Of a DNA stretch of 64,000 nucleotides, positions 8,877 to 18,288 are shown in pieces. The notes under the pieces are model-generated. The model was not told the origin of the DNA and did no database searches. It saw only the letters and a list, made by a program, of their open reading frames with translations. Each line of letters opens with the position of its first letter. Position 1 is the stretch's first letter. The DNA is taken from assembly GCF_024170225.1 (NCBI RefSeq), contig NZ_JALJXU010000003.1:62001-126000 (forward strand), written 5' to 3'. The DNA comes from Streptococcus gallinaceus. GTDB taxonomy: Bacteria > Bacillota > Bacilli > Lactobacillales > Streptococcaceae. The position numbers and the translations under genes were made by a program.

Positions 8877-9122
8877 ATGAGTGATATTAAAAAGCGAGTA
8901 CACCGGCATATGTTTTGGATTGGCCTAGTTTCTTTAATATTAATGCTGATTGATAATATTACCTTATCTTATTTTGATATGGATTTGAGTACTAAATTAA
9001 ATCAGATAGAGCAAACTATTTGCATTATTTTAAGTATATTACTCTTTTTAGGGATATTAACCAATCATACAGATAGAGGAGTAAAACTTTCTGGAAAGAT
9101 TGATGATAAAAATTCAAGATAA
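8877..9122 (+). CDS. Small holin-like membrane protein
   Basis: An 81-residue protein with two hydrophobic stretches (about residues 14-31 and 45-62), a short loop between them and a charged tail containing TDRGVK. This pattern, with HMFWIGL near the N-terminus, resembles phi-LC3-type phage holins, but no lysin or other phage gene is adjacent. The ATG at 8877 follows AAAAAGGAG; an upstream in-frame ATG at 8856 would include the ribosome-binding site in the coding part and is rejected. It may be a prophage relic, a bacteriocin-like or toxin-like peptide, or an unrelated two-helix membrane protein. Confidence 0.55.
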   Translation: MSDIKKRVHRHMFWIGLVSLILMLIDNITLSYFDMDLSTKLNQIEQTICIILSILLFLGILTNHTDRGVKLSGKIDDKNSR

Positions 9123-9161
9123 TATATTTGGAGAAATTTATTTTTAGGATTCGTCTAATTT

Positions 9162-9190
9162 TTGACATTCCCCGTCATTTGCTCTATAAT
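9162..9190 (+). promoter_or_regulatory. Promoter of pyrK-pyrD operon
   Basis: TTGACA at 9162-9167 and TATAAT at 9185-9190 are both consensus, with a 17-nt spacer. Transcription would start near 9197, just upstream of the PyrR-binding hairpin. Confidence 0.85.
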
Positions 9191-9200
9191 AATCAATAAT

Positions 9201-9307
9201 TTAATTTCCTTTAACTAAGTCCAGAGAGGCTGGGAAGGATGCGCAGATCAAGGGCAGGTTCTGTCCAATTTTCGTGTACCTTGCCTCTTGGCGAGGTTCT
9301 TTTTTTG
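9201..9307 (+). promoter_or_regulatory. PyrR attenuator upstream of pyrK
   Basis: The leader carries the PyrR anti-antiterminator hairpin with the conserved loop TCCAGAGAGG (9220-9229), followed by an intrinsic terminator: an 8-bp stem ACCTTGCC/GGCGAGGT (9278-9297) and a run of T. By analogy with the Bacillus pyr leaders, UMP-bound PyrR stabilises the first hairpin and lets the terminator form, so the operon is shut off when pyrimidines are abundant. Confidence 0.88.
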
Positions 9308-9321
9308 AAGAGAGGTCTGTG

Positions 9322-10095
9322 ATGATAATGAAAGAAGAGTTGGTTATTGTGGCGCAGGAGGAGATAGCTCCTCGAATTTTTGCCATGGATTTGTCTGGTG
9401 AGATGGTGCAGGAGATGGCTGCGGGTCAGTTCTTGCATATTCGGGTTCCGGATGCGAGCAAGGTCTTGCGTCGGCCGATTTCGATTTCTCAGGTGGATAG
9501 GGAGGCGAACAGGTGTCGGATTATTTATCGGATTGAGGGCGAGGGGACGCGTCAATTTTCCCAGATGCAAGTCGGACAAGTATTGGACTGCATGGGGCCC
9601 CAGGGAAATGGTTTTGATATTTCATTTTTGAGTGAGGGGCAGTCGGTCTTGCTGATTGGTGGGGGAATTGGTGTTCCTCCGTTGGTTGAGCTAGCGAAGC
9701 AGGTTGCCAACTTGGGCTGTCAGGTGACGTCTGTGATTGGTTTTGCGAATAAGGAGGCGGTCATCTTGGAGGAAGCCTTATCAGCTTATGGGGGAGTTGT
9801 GGTCACTACTGATGATGGTTCTTATGGTCGTAAGGGTTATGTTTCGGAGGTTGTGGACGAACTTTCTGAGGAATTTGCAGCGGTCTACTCATGTGGAGCA
9901 CCGGGGATGATGCGCTATGTGGATGGAAAATTTGCCCAGCATGTTCATGCTTATATGTCGCTCGAGTCGCGGATGGCTTGTGGGATGGGGGCGTGTTATG
10001 CTTGCGTAGTGCATCCTAAGGATGGTCAGGAAGCTGATTTGCAGCGGGTTTGTGAAGAAGGACCGGTCTTTCCGACAGGTAGCTTGATCTTATAG
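9322..10095 (+). CDS. pyrK: Dihydroorotate dehydrogenase electron-transfer subunit PyrK
   Basis: The 257-residue iron-sulfur flavoprotein passes electrons from dihydroorotate dehydrogenase B to NAD+. It contains the FAD-binding RRPISIS motif near residue 50, the nucleotide-binding LLIGGGIGVPPL, and a C-terminal cysteine cluster (CGMGACYACV and a later C) for a [2Fe-2S] centre. The ATG at 9322 follows AAGAGAGG; the longer frame from 9274 runs through the attenuator terminator and is rejected. It is the first gene of the PyrR-controlled operon and is followed closely by its partner pyrD. Confidence 0.95.
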   Translation: MIMKEELVIVAQEEIAPRIFAMDLSGEMVQEMAAGQFLHIRVPDASKVLRRPISISQVDREANRCRIIYRIEGEGTRQFSQMQVGQVLDCMGPQGNGFDISFLSEGQSVLLIGGGIGVPPLVELAKQVANLGCQVTSVIGFANKEAVILEEALSAYGGVVVTTDDGSYGRKGYVSEVVDELSEEFAAVYSCGAPGMMRYVDGKFAQHVHAYMSLESRMACGMGACYACVVHPKDGQEADLQRVCEEGPVFPTGSLIL

Positions 10096-11052
<957 letters not shown>

Positions 11053-11059
11053 GTGGCAG

Positions 11060-11548
11060 ATGGTATTTGCGACAGAGAAAGAAGCTTATGATTTGTTGGA
11101 AAAATTGAATATCCCATATGAGCGGCATGACCACAAGGTCATTACCTCTGTGCAGGATTTGGATTTTACCTTGCCGGGGCAGCAGGTCAAGGATTTATTG
11201 TTGAAAAATAAAAAGGGCAATCAGCTTTATCTGGTGATTTTGCATGATGAGAAACAGGCTAATCTAGCGCAGTTAGCTGAAAATTTGGAAGAAAAGCGCT
11301 TGTCTTTTGTGAGAGAGGAGGTGCTGGAAGAACTCTTACATGTGCCTGCAGGTACTGTGACGCCTTTTGGTTTGCTATTTGATGTGGAGCATCGGATTCA
11401 AGTTATTGTGGATGCTGCTGTGGACCAGACGACTACGGTGGGATTTCATCCCTTTATCAACTCGACGACGCTCAATATTGCCTTTAGTGATTTTGAAAAA
11501 ATCGTCGCGGAGACCGGTCATGTACTTCGGACCATTGACTGTGGTTAG
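11060..11548 (+). CDS. PrdX/YbaK-type aminoacyl-tRNA deacylase
   Basis: This 162-residue protein belongs to the YbaK/ProRS-associated deacylase superfamily, most like free-standing PrdX (ProX) proteins that hydrolyse mischarged Ala-tRNA(Pro). It starts MVFATEKEAYDLL, typical of PrdX, with the family lysine region KDLLLKNKKG and the GTVTPFGL stretch that lines the active site. The ATG at 11060 comes 7 bp after pyrD; a longer frame from 10895 lies inside pyrD and is rejected. Its place at the end of a pyrimidine operon is probably incidental. Exact tRNA specificity is inferred. Confidence 0.82.
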   Translation: MVFATEKEAYDLLEKLNIPYERHDHKVITSVQDLDFTLPGQQVKDLLLKNKKGNQLYLVILHDEKQANLAQLAENLEEKRLSFVREEVLEELLHVPAGTVTPFGLLFDVEHRIQVIVDAAVDQTTTVGFHPFINSTTLNIAFSDFEKIVAETGHVLRTIDCG

Positions 11549-11561
11549 GTTCGGAAAATAA

Positions 11562-11590
11562 TTGACAAATAGAAATCGAAGTGATAGACT
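11562..11590 (+). promoter_or_regulatory. Promoter of pyrF-pyrE
   Basis: TTGACA at 11562-11567, a 17-nt spacer, and TAGACT at 11585-11590. It sits right after the deacylase gene and before the second PyrR leader. Confidence 0.75.
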
Positions 11591-11607
11591 GATTCTAAAT
11601 AAAAACC

Positions 11608-11696
11608 TTTAACAAGGTCCAGAGAGGCTAAGAAGGGAAACGGTGTAAGAGGGGAAACCCTGATTTTGTCGTACCTTGCCTCAGGCAAGGTATTTT
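11608..11696 (+). promoter_or_regulatory. PyrR attenuator upstream of pyrF
   Basis: A second leader with the same PyrR loop TCCAGAGAGG (11618-11627), then a strong terminator made of a perfect 9-bp stem TACCTTGCC/GGCAAGGTA (11672-11692) and five T. This gives pyrF-pyrE their own UMP-responsive attenuation, independent of the pyrK unit. Confidence 0.88.
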
Positions 11697-11718
11697 TGTA
11701 GAGAAAAAGGAGGTTCGT

Positions 11719-12411
11719 ATGCGCGAAGATAGACCGATTATTGCATTGGATTTTCCAGATTTTGAGACGACGAAGGTATTCTTAGAGAAATTTCCCAAGG
11801 AAGAAAAATTGTATGTCAAAATTGGAATGGAGCTCTATTATGCTTGTGGCAGTCAGGTAGTGACCTATGCCAAGTCATTAGGACATAGTGTGTTTTTAGA
11901 TTTGAAATTGTATGATATTCCCAATACGGTCAAGTCAGCCATGACAGTTTTGCGGAAATTGGGCGTAGATATGACAAATGTGCATGCGGCCGGTGGTGTC
12001 GAAATGATGCGAGCTGCACGGCAAGGATTTGGAGATGAGGGATTATTGATTGCGGTCACGCAGCTAACCTCGACTTCTCAAGAACAGATGCAGGATTTTC
12101 AAAATATCCAGACCAGCTTGGCTGACTCGGTCCGACATTACGCCAAGAAAACAGCAGAGGCTGGTTTAGATGGGGTCGTTTGTTCAGCTCAGGAAGTGGC
12201 TCTAATCAAGGAAGCAACTGCAGACGACTTTCTTTGTTTGACGCCAGGAATTCGTCCAAGTGGGGCAGAAAACGGAGACCAAAAGCGGGTGACGACGCCG
12301 GGACAAGCTCGGGAAATTGGTTCAGATTTCATCGTGGTCGGAAGACCCATAACTCAGTCGGAAGACCCGGTTGCAGCCTATCAGGCTATCAAAGGTGAGT
12401 GGAATTCTTAG
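11719..12411 (+). CDS. pyrF: Orotidine 5'-phosphate decarboxylase
   Basis: A 230-residue TIM-barrel enzyme that decarboxylates OMP to UMP, the last step of the pathway. The catalytic D-x-K-x-x-D motif is visible in [14 protein letters not shown] near residue 60, and the phosphate-binding end is TPGIRPSG followed by VVGRPI. The ATG follows AAAGGAGG. It is the first gene behind the second PyrR attenuator and is followed by pyrE after 35 bp. Confidence 0.97.
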   Translation: MREDRPIIALDFPDFETTKVFLEKFPKEEKLYVKIGMELYYACGSQVVTYAKSLGHSVFLDLKLYDIPNTVKSAMTVLRKLGVDMTNVHAAGGVEMMRAARQGFGDEGLLIAVTQLTSTSQEQMQDFQNIQTSLADSVRHYAKKTAEAGLDGVVCSAQEVALIKEATADDFLCLTPGIRPSGAENGDQKRVTTPGQAREIGSDFIVVGRPITQSEDPVAAYQAIKGEWNS

Positions 12412-12446
12412 TAGATACAGGATTAGTGATATAAAAGGAGAAAATC

Positions 12447-13076
12447 ATGACATTAGCAACTCAAATCGCAGCAGATTTATTGGATATCAAGGCAGTTTAT
12501 TTAAAACCAGAGGAGCCCTTTACGTGGGCTTCGGGTATCAAGTCGCCAATTTACACGGACAATCGCATTACTCTTTCTTATCCTGAGACTCGGACCTTGA
12601 TTGAAGATGGATTTGTTGCGACGATTAAGGAAAAGTTTCCAGAGGTGGAAGTGATTGCGGGGACAGCGACAGCGGGGATTCCGCACGGGGCGATTATTGC
12701 AGACAAGATGAACTTGCCATTTTCTTATATTCGTTCAAAACCAAAGGACCACGGTGCGGGCAATCAGATTGAAGGGCGTGTGATTAAAGGTCAGAAGATG
12801 GTTATCATTGAAGACTTGATTTCAACAGGTGGTTCTGTGCTGGAGGCAGTTGCAGCAGCGAAAGCAGCAGGTGTTGAGGTGCTAGGTGTGGTGGCTATTT
12901 TCACCTATGAATTGCCAAAAGCCAAGGCTAATTTTGAAGAAGCTGGTGTAGAATTGCAGACCTTGTCAAACTACACAGAACTCATCAAAGTCGCCAAGGT
13001 CCAAGGCTATATCGATGCCAATGGATTGACCTTACTCAAGAAGTTTAAAGAAAACCAAGACACTTGGCAGGATTGA
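12447..13076 (+). CDS. pyrE: Orotate phosphoribosyltransferase
   Basis: The 209-residue enzyme joins orotate and PRPP to give OMP. It shows the type I PRTase PRPP loop [15 protein letters not shown] around residue 120, the flexible-loop region [11 protein letters not shown], and [10 protein letters not shown] near the N-terminus. It lies 35 bp after pyrF, with an AAAGGAG site, and is the last gene of that unit. Confidence 0.97.
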   Translation: MTLATQIAADLLDIKAVYLKPEEPFTWASGIKSPIYTDNRITLSYPETRTLIEDGFVATIKEKFPEVEVIAGTATAGIPHGAIIADKMNLPFSYIRSKPKDHGAGNQIEGRVIKGQKMVIIEDLISTGGSVLEAVAAAKAAGVEVLGVVAIFTYELPKAKANFEEAGVELQTLSNYTELIKVAKVQGYIDANGLTLLKKFKENQDTWQD

Positions 13077-13111
13077 TGAGTTAGCACAGACTTTTTCATG
13101 TGAAAGAGCGC

Positions 13112-13147
13112 AAAATAAGGTAAGGCTGGCGATGGTCCAGCCCTTTT
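13112..13147 (+). terminator. Intrinsic terminator after pyrE
   Basis: A GGCTGG/CCAGCC stem with AAGG on one side and CCTTTT on the other forms a hairpin followed by four T. It ends the pyrF-pyrE unit. Confidence 0.65.
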
Positions 13148-13219
13148 GGTACCAAATGCACTTATCATCTGAAATGTGGTAAAATAATAAGAATAACGAA
13201 TTTTGAAGGAGACAAAGTA

Positions 13220-14152
13220 GTGATTTCAATCGTGGTACCTTGCTACAATGAGGAAGAGAGCATTCCCTTATTTTTTAAAGAAACCGAAAAAGTCCGTTTG
13301 GAGATGCAGGAAGAATTTGAGTATATTTTTGTGAATGATGGTTCACGTGATACGACGTTAGCGGTTTTACGTGATTTGGCGCAAAAAGAGGAACATGTTC
13401 ACTACCTATCATTTTCTCGGAATTTTGGAAAAGAAGCTGCGCTTTATGCAGGTTTGAAATCGGCCAAGGGTGATTTGGTGACCGTTATGGATGTGGATTT
13501 GCAAGATCCTCCAGCCATGCTCATCCAGATGAAGCAGATGCTTGATGAGGATAGGGAGTTGGATTGTGTGGGGACTCGACGGGTAACTCGAGCGGGAGAA
13601 CCACCGATTCGTTCATTTTTTGCCAAGATGTTTTATCGCATCATCAACCGTGTTAGTCAGATTGAAATTGTAGATGGTGCGCGTGATTTTCGTCTCATGC
13701 GACGTCCGATGGTGGACGCCATTCTCTCTGTTGCGGAATACAATCGCTTTTCAAAGGGGATTTTTGCATGGGTTGGCTTTCATACGGAATACCTTCCTTA
13801 TGAAAATGTTGAGCGTGTGGCTGGTGAGACCAGTTGGTCCTTTTGGAAGCTGGTTTCCTATTCGCTAGAAGGCTTTATCAACTTTTCAGAAATGCCTTTG
13901 AATTTGGCTTCTTACTCAGGGATTTTTAGTTTTATCTTGTCGATTTTAGGGATGCTTATCATTGTTGGAAAGACTTTGATGTACGGGGATCCGGTTGGAG
14001 GTTGGCCATCGTTGGTCTGCATTATTCTCTTTATGGGCGGGATTCAGCTGATGACCATTGGTATTTTAGGGAAATACTTGGCGAAAATTTTCCTAGAAAC
14101 CAAGAAACGCCCCGTGTATATCGTGAAAGAACAGGATGAAAATGCATGGTAG
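13220..14152 (+). CDS. Polyprenyl-phosphate glycosyltransferase (GtrB/DPM1-like)
   Basis: A 310-residue GT2 enzyme with [21 protein letters not shown] and MDVDLQDPP, the hallmarks of dolichol/undecaprenyl-phosphate sugar transferases. Two transmembrane helices lie at the C-terminus (about residues 235-260 and 270-295), anchoring it to the membrane. Such proteins make undecaprenyl-phosphate-glucose or -GlcNAc for decorating wall polymers or glycoproteins; the actual sugar is unknown. The start is a GTG after GAAGGAGA. It overlaps ung by 7 bp, although the two functions are unrelated. Confidence 0.9.
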   Translation: MISIVVPCYNEEESIPLFFKETEKVRLEMQEEFEYIFVNDGSRDTTLAVLRDLAQKEEHVHYLSFSRNFGKEAALYAGLKSAKGDLVTVMDVDLQDPPAMLIQMKQMLDEDRELDCVGTRRVTRAGEPPIRSFFAKMFYRIINRVSQIEIVDGARDFRLMRRPMVDAILSVAEYNRFSKGIFAWVGFHTEYLPYENVERVAGETSWSFWKLVSYSLEGFINFSEMPLNLASYSGIFSFILSILGMLIIVGKTLMYGDPVGGWPSLVCIILFMGGIQLMTIGILGKYLAKIFLETKKRPVYIVKEQDENAW

Positions 14153-14802
14153 AACATTCAAGTTGGCACCAGGCCATTCAGGAGCAGTTGCCAGAACATT
14201 ATTTTGGAAAAATCAATGCTTTTTTAGACCAAGTCTATCAGCAAGGGCAGGTCTATCCACCTCGTGAGAAGGTCTTTGCTGCGCTTCAAAAAACGCCTCT
14301 CGAAGAGGTCAAGGTGGTCATTTTGGGGCAGGATCCCTATCACGGTCCGGGTCAGGCACAAGGTTTGTCATTTTCAGTTCCGACTAACTTCCCAGCTCCG
14401 CCGTCCTTGCAAAATATCCTCAAGGAACTCGGTCAGGACTTGGGTGAGAAGAAAGACCATGACTTGACGTCTTGGGCTGAACAAGGTGTGCTCTTGCTCA
14501 ATGCCTGTCTGACAGTACCAGCTGGGCAGGCCAATGGTCACGCGGGTTTGATTTGGGAGCCGTTTACAGATGCCGTTATCAAGGTGGTAAATGCGCAAGA
14601 GCAGCCAGTTGTCTTTATCCTCTGGGGGGCTTATGCGCGCAAGAAAAAAGCCATGATTACCAATCCGCATCATCTAGTATTGGAATCTGCTCATCCGAGT
14701 CCCTTGTCTAGTTATCGAGGTTTTTTGGGTAGTCGTCCTTTTTCAAAAGCCAATCATTTTTTGGCGGAAAATGGCAGAGCAGCAATAGATTGGTTGAGGT
14801 AA
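14146..14802 (+). CDS. ung: Uracil-DNA glycosylase
   Basis: The 218-residue family 1 enzyme removes uracil from DNA to start base-excision repair. It contains the water-activating [17 protein letters not shown] motif, LLLNACLTV, the Asn-His segment WGAYARKK and the DNA-binding [11 protein letters not shown] loop. Length is standard. It begins inside the end of the glycosyltransferase gene and abuts mutX, so two DNA-damage genes are adjacent. Confidence 0.97.
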   Translation: MVEHSSWHQAIQEQLPEHYFGKINAFLDQVYQQGQVYPPREKVFAALQKTPLEEVKVVILGQDPYHGPGQAQGLSFSVPTNFPAPPSLQNILKELGQDLGEKKDHDLTSWAEQGVLLLNACLTVPAGQANGHAGLIWEPFTDAVIKVVNAQEQPVVFILWGAYARKKKAMITNPHHLVLESAHPSPLSSYRGFLGSRPFSKANHFLAENGRAAIDWLR

Positions 14803-14803
14803 T

Positions 14804-15274
14804 ATGGTCAAGTTAGCAACAATTTGTTATATCGATAACGGGAAAGAATTTTTGATGCTTCATCGGAATAAAAAGCCAAATGATGTTCATCAAGGGAAAT
14901 GGATTGGTGTCGGAGGCAAGCTGGAAAAAGGCGAGACGCCTCAAGCTTGTGCCCGTCGAGAGATTTTAGAAGAGACAGGTCTGACAGCTGAAAAAATGGA
15001 ATTGGTAGGCATTATTACCTTTCCAGAGTTTACAGTTGGGCATGACTGGTATACCTACGTTTTTCGTGTGACGGAGTTTTCTGGAGACATCATTGACTGC
15101 GATGAGGGGACTTTGGAATGGGTTCCTTACGATCAGGTCGGAGACAAGCCAACCTGGGAAGGGGACCATACCTTTGTCGGCTGGCTCTTAGATAGAAAGC
15201 CCTTCTTTTCAGCCAGTTTTACCTATGAAGGAGACCGTCTAGTGGATGAGTCTGTAGATTTTTATGGAGAATAG
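14804..15274 (+). CDS. mutX: NUDIX hydrolase, 8-oxo-dGTPase MutX
   Basis: A 156-residue NUDIX protein whose signature box is intact (GKLEKGETPQACARREILEE followed by TGL, residues about 38-60). It matches the streptococcal MutX branch of MutT-like enzymes that hydrolyse 8-oxo-dGTP and so prevent A:T to C:G transversions. It follows ung directly, with one base between the stop and this start. Confidence 0.88.
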   Translation: MVKLATICYIDNGKEFLMLHRNKKPNDVHQGKWIGVGGKLEKGETPQACARREILEETGLTAEKMELVGIITFPEFTVGHDWYTYVFRVTEFSGDIIDCDEGTLEWVPYDQVGDKPTWEGDHTFVGWLLDRKPFFSASFTYEGDRLVDESVDFYGE

Positions 15275-15275
15275 A

Positions 15276-15665
15276 ATGTTTACATTAGAAGCAATTCAAG
15301 CGGCGCATGCTCAGTTTACTGGACCCGATTTTCTAAAATTGATTCAGGAATTTAAGAAAATGGGCATGAAAACCAATACAGTCGACATCGAAAGTGAGCT
15401 AGTATCCTATGCGATTGCAGACGAGGTTTTGCAGACGGAAGGTCTCAAGGTTCGGGGCTCAGTTGCAAATGTGGCCAATCAAACAGCTGCTCAAGTAGAT
15501 TTGGCTCGTCATCAAGAAGGTCAGACTGATTTTCAGACTTTTTGTGATGATATGGCTGCAGCAGGTATTTACAAGTGGGTGATTGACTTGGAGAAAATGA
15601 CCTGTACCTACTATGATAAGGCAAATCAGCCAGTGATCGCAGAAGTTATTCCTGGTGGAGAATAG
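15276..15665 (+). CDS. DUF1398 family protein
   Basis: About 129 residues of a soluble protein similar in pattern to the YbcV/DUF1398 family, whose function is not established. It contains a mid-protein segment beginning VDIESELVSYAI and a C-terminal half with FCDDMAAAGIYKWVID and the YYDK segment typical of the family. The ATG at 15276 with TGGAGAA upstream is preferred; another ATG lies four codons earlier inside the end of mutX. It is co-transcribed with its neighbours by spacing. Confidence 0.7.
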   Translation: MFTLEAIQAAHAQFTGPDFLKLIQEFKKMGMKTNTVDIESELVSYAIADEVLQTEGLKVRGSVANVANQTAAQVDLARHQEGQTDFQTFCDDMAAAGIYKWVIDLEKMTCTYYDKANQPVIAEVIPGGE

Positions 15666-15667
15666 CC

Positions 15668-16198
15668 ATGTACGCAGTTATTTTGTGTTTTGACCAGCAG
15701 GTTGAGGCTGCGGTGAGGGCCATTTGGCGAGAATTAGCAGACAAACAGATTTCGGATTATGCTGCTCAGGTCAGGGAGCGAAAGCCGCACATTACGCTGG
15801 CTTCATTTGATGGTCTGGAAAATGTGTCGGACCTTGTGTTGGATTTGGAGCAATTCTGCAAGGAAATTTCTCGCTTTGCAGTTACCTTTTCATCGGTTGG
15901 GTCCTTCTTGAGGTCCGGTACTGTCTATCTCAGTCCAGTTCTGTCGAGCGAGCTCTATCAGTGTCATGCGAGAGTGTATGAGCGACTGACTGTGTCAGCT
16001 GATAGCTTGTATAGCCCTGGGAAGTGGATTCCACATATGACGCTGGCTAATTATCTGGCAGAAGACGAGTTGCCAGCAGCCTTTGCCTTGTGTCAAAACC
16101 AAGCACAGCTGGAGGGACGAGCTGTCGAAATTCAGCTGATTAAGATTCAAAAAGACAAGCAAGTTCAAGTCGTTTACCAAGCAAATTTTCAAGAATAA
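15668..16198 (+). CDS. 2'-5' RNA ligase-like 2H phosphoesterase
   Basis: A 176-residue protein with two H-x-T motifs, HITLAS near residue 39 and HMTLAN near residue 120, separated as in the 2H phosphoesterase superfamily (LigT/YjcG-like). Such proteins act on 2'-5' or cyclic phosphodiester bonds in RNA, but the substrate in streptococci is not known. It lies 3 bp after the DUF1398 gene and 10 bp before pyrC. Confidence 0.78.
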   Translation: MYAVILCFDQQVEAAVRAIWRELADKQISDYAAQVRERKPHITLASFDGLENVSDLVLDLEQFCKEISRFAVTFSSVGSFLRSGTVYLSPVLSSELYQCHARVYERLTVSADSLYSPGKWIPHMTLANYLAEDELPAAFALCQNQAQLEGRAVEIQLIKIQKDKQVQVVYQANFQE

Positions 16199-16208
16199 AG
16201 GAGAGTCT

Positions 16209-17483
16209 ATGCTGTTAATCAAGAATGGTCGAGTGGTAGATCCGCAATCAGGTTTGGATCAGGTGGCAAATGTGCTGATTGATGGGAAAAAAATTGTCAA
16301 GATTGGGCAAGATTTATCCAGCGATGATGCGCAAGTTATTGATGCGACGGGGCTAGTGGTGGCACCGGGCTTAGTCGATGTGCATGTGCATTTTCGTGAG
16401 CCAGGTCAGACGCATAAGGAAGACATTCATACTGGAGCGCTCGCAGCCGCTGCCGGTGGAGTGACATCGGTGGTCATGATGGTCAATACTAATCCGACGA
16501 TTTCCACGGTTGAGACCTTGAAAGAAGTGCTTGACTCTGCAGCAAAAGAGAAGATTCATATCCATACGGTAGCGACGATTACAAAGGATTTTGATGGGGA
16601 AAATCTGACGGACTTTGAAGCCTTGCTGGAAAATGGTGCTGTCGCCTTTTCAGATGATGGTATTCCCTTGACAAATGCAGGCGTCGTCCGAGATGCGCTC
16701 AAATTAGCCAAAAAACACGGCAGTTTTATTGCCCTTCATGAGGAAGACCCAAATCTGAACGGAGTTCTGGGTTTCAACGAAGATGTGGCAGAAAAGCATT
16801 TTCATATCTGTGGTGCAACTGGTGTGGCAGAGTACAGCATGGTGGCGCGTGATGTCATGATTGCCTACGCGACACAAGCGCATGTGCATATCCAGCACTT
16901 ATCTAAGGCGGAATCGGTAAAAGTCGTTGAATTTGCTCAGCAATTGGGCGCGCAAGTGACAGCAGAAGCTGCACCGCAGCACTTTTCTCGGACAGAAGAT
17001 CTCCTGCTTACCAAGGGTGTGAATGCCAAAATGAATCCGCCCCTTCGATTGGAATCAGACCGCCTTGCAGTCATCGAAGGGCTCAAATCAGGAGTGATTT
17101 CCGTAATTGCGACGGACCATGCTCCTCATCATGCGGATGAAAAAAATGTAGCGGATATGAAGCAGGCTCCATCTGGCATGACGGGACTGGAGACCTCTTT
17201 ATCGCTAGGCTTGACGCATTTGGTGGAAGAAGGTTATCTGACTTTGATGGATTATTTGGCGAAAATGACCAGCAATCCAGCTCGTTTGTATGGCTTGGAT
17301 GCAGGCTATCTGTCAGAAAATGGCCCTGCAGATATTACTGTTTTTGCGGACAAAGAAAAGCGGATTGTGTCCGATCAATTTCACTCCAAGGCAGCCAATT
17401 CGCCATTTATCGGTGATGAGTTAGTCGGAGTTGTCAAATATACGATTTGTAATGGAGAGATTGTCTATCAGGATGGTCAATAA
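16209..17483 (+). CDS. pyrC: Dihydroorotase
   Basis: A 424-residue class I dihydroorotase that cyclises carbamoyl aspartate to dihydroorotate. The metal site is seen in [17 protein letters not shown] near residue 60, with further ligands in HIQHLS and ATDHAPH. The start has AAAGGAG nearby. No PyrR leader precedes it, so unlike the other pyr units it appears tied to the upstream housekeeping run. It overlaps the glucosaminidase gene by 11 bp. Confidence 0.96.
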   Translation: MLLIKNGRVVDPQSGLDQVANVLIDGKKIVKIGQDLSSDDAQVIDATGLVVAPGLVDVHVHFREPGQTHKEDIHTGALAAAAGGVTSVVMMVNTNPTISTVETLKEVLDSAAKEKIHIHTVATITKDFDGENLTDFEALLENGAVAFSDDGIPLTNAGVVRDALKLAKKHGSFIALHEEDPNLNGVLGFNEDVAEKHFHICGATGVAEYSMVARDVMIAYATQAHVHIQHLSKAESVKVVEFAQQLGAQVTAEAAPQHFSRTEDLLLTKGVNAKMNPPLRLESDRLAVIEGLKSGVISVIATDHAPHHADEKNVADMKQAPSGMTGLETSLSLGLTHLVEEGYLTLMDYLAKMTSNPARLYGLDAGYLSENGPADITVFADKEKRIVSDQFHSKAANSPFIGDELVGVVKYTICNGEIVYQDGQ

Positions 17484-18135
17484 AACACAGAAAAACGATA
17501 GAAAACAATATAGCCCCAAAAAGAGAGTCTCGTTCAAGGGATTGTGGCAGGGTGTTAACTGGAAAAAAATTGCTCTACAGTTGGGGCTTGTAGTCGCTAT
17601 TTTCCTGACATTCTGGGGCTACTTTACTTGGAAAATACAGGCTGAACAGAAAGCATTTGAAGCAGCGGACAAGTCGGAATTTATCCGGATTGTTGGCCAC
17701 ACAGCACAGGATTTGGCAGCAGACCATGATTTGTATGCCTCTGTCATGGTAGCGCAAGCCATTTTAGAAAGTGACTGGGGCAAGAGCCGATTGACGCAGG
17801 AAGCCAATAATCTCTTTGGTGTCAAAGGCAGTTTTAATGGAAAATCCTATGAAATTGAGACCCAAGAGGATGATGGTACTGGTAAATTGTCGACCGTCGT
17901 GGCACAATTTCGGCAGTACCCGACCTACCATGCCTCTTTGCGAGACAATGCTAATTTATTGGCAAATGGAGTGTCTTGGGATGCCAACTACTATGCGGGT
18001 GCTTGGAAAAGTCGGACAAATTCCTATCAAGAGGCGACTGCTTATTTACAGGGACGTTATGCGACGGATACCAGTTATACTAGTAAATTAAATGCCTTAA
18101 TTGAGCAGTATAATTTAACACGATTTGATAAATAA
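17473..18135 (+). CDS. Membrane-anchored glucosaminidase (LytG/FlgJ-type)
   Basis: This 220-residue protein has a basic N-terminus, one transmembrane helix at about residues 37-58, and an extracellular mannosyl-glycoprotein endo-beta-N-acetylglucosaminidase-like domain. The catalytic glutamate is expected in [13 protein letters not shown], followed by NNLFGVKG and the conserved [11 protein letters not shown] segment. It probably trims peptidoglycan outside the membrane. The ATG at 17473 inside the pyrC end is preferred over an earlier frame opening at 17431. Confidence 0.88.
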   Translation: MVNKTQKNDRKQYSPKKRVSFKGLWQGVNWKKIALQLGLVVAIFLTFWGYFTWKIQAEQKAFEAADKSEFIRIVGHTAQDLAADHDLYASVMVAQAILESDWGKSRLTQEANNLFGVKGSFNGKSYEIETQEDDGTGKLSTVVAQFRQYPTYHASLRDNANLLANGVSWDANYYAGAWKSRTNSYQEATAYLQGRYATDTSYTSKLNALIEQYNLTRFDK

Positions 18136-18136
18136 T

Positions 18137-18166
18137 CTTTACTTGCGCTGTTGAGTAAAGGTTTTT
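18137..18166 (+). terminator. Weak intrinsic terminator after glucosaminidase gene
   Basis: CTTTAC and GTAAAG form a short stem with a 12-nt loop, followed by GTTTTT. It probably ends the pyrC unit. Confidence 0.5.
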
Positions 18167-18240
18167 CTATGAACTGAATTTTGTACAGTTTTTGTGACTT
18201 GTCTAAAAAGAGCAGAATTACGCTCATTCAGGAAAGATTC

Positions 18241-18249
18241 TGCTATAAT
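18241..18249 (+). promoter_or_regulatory. Extended -10 promoter of kup
   Basis: TGC-TATAAT (TATAAT at 18244-18249) is an extended -10 element. The -35 region is poor, as is common for extended -10 promoters in streptococci. Confidence 0.6.
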
Positions 18250-18288
18250 GATGTGAGCATTTTATCATTATGAGTAGGAGATGTCATT

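Noticed and set aside
9211-9579. 122-residue minus-strand frame across the pyrK leader
   Set aside because: It runs through the PyrR attenuator and the pyrK coding part; composition is that of a reverse shadow.
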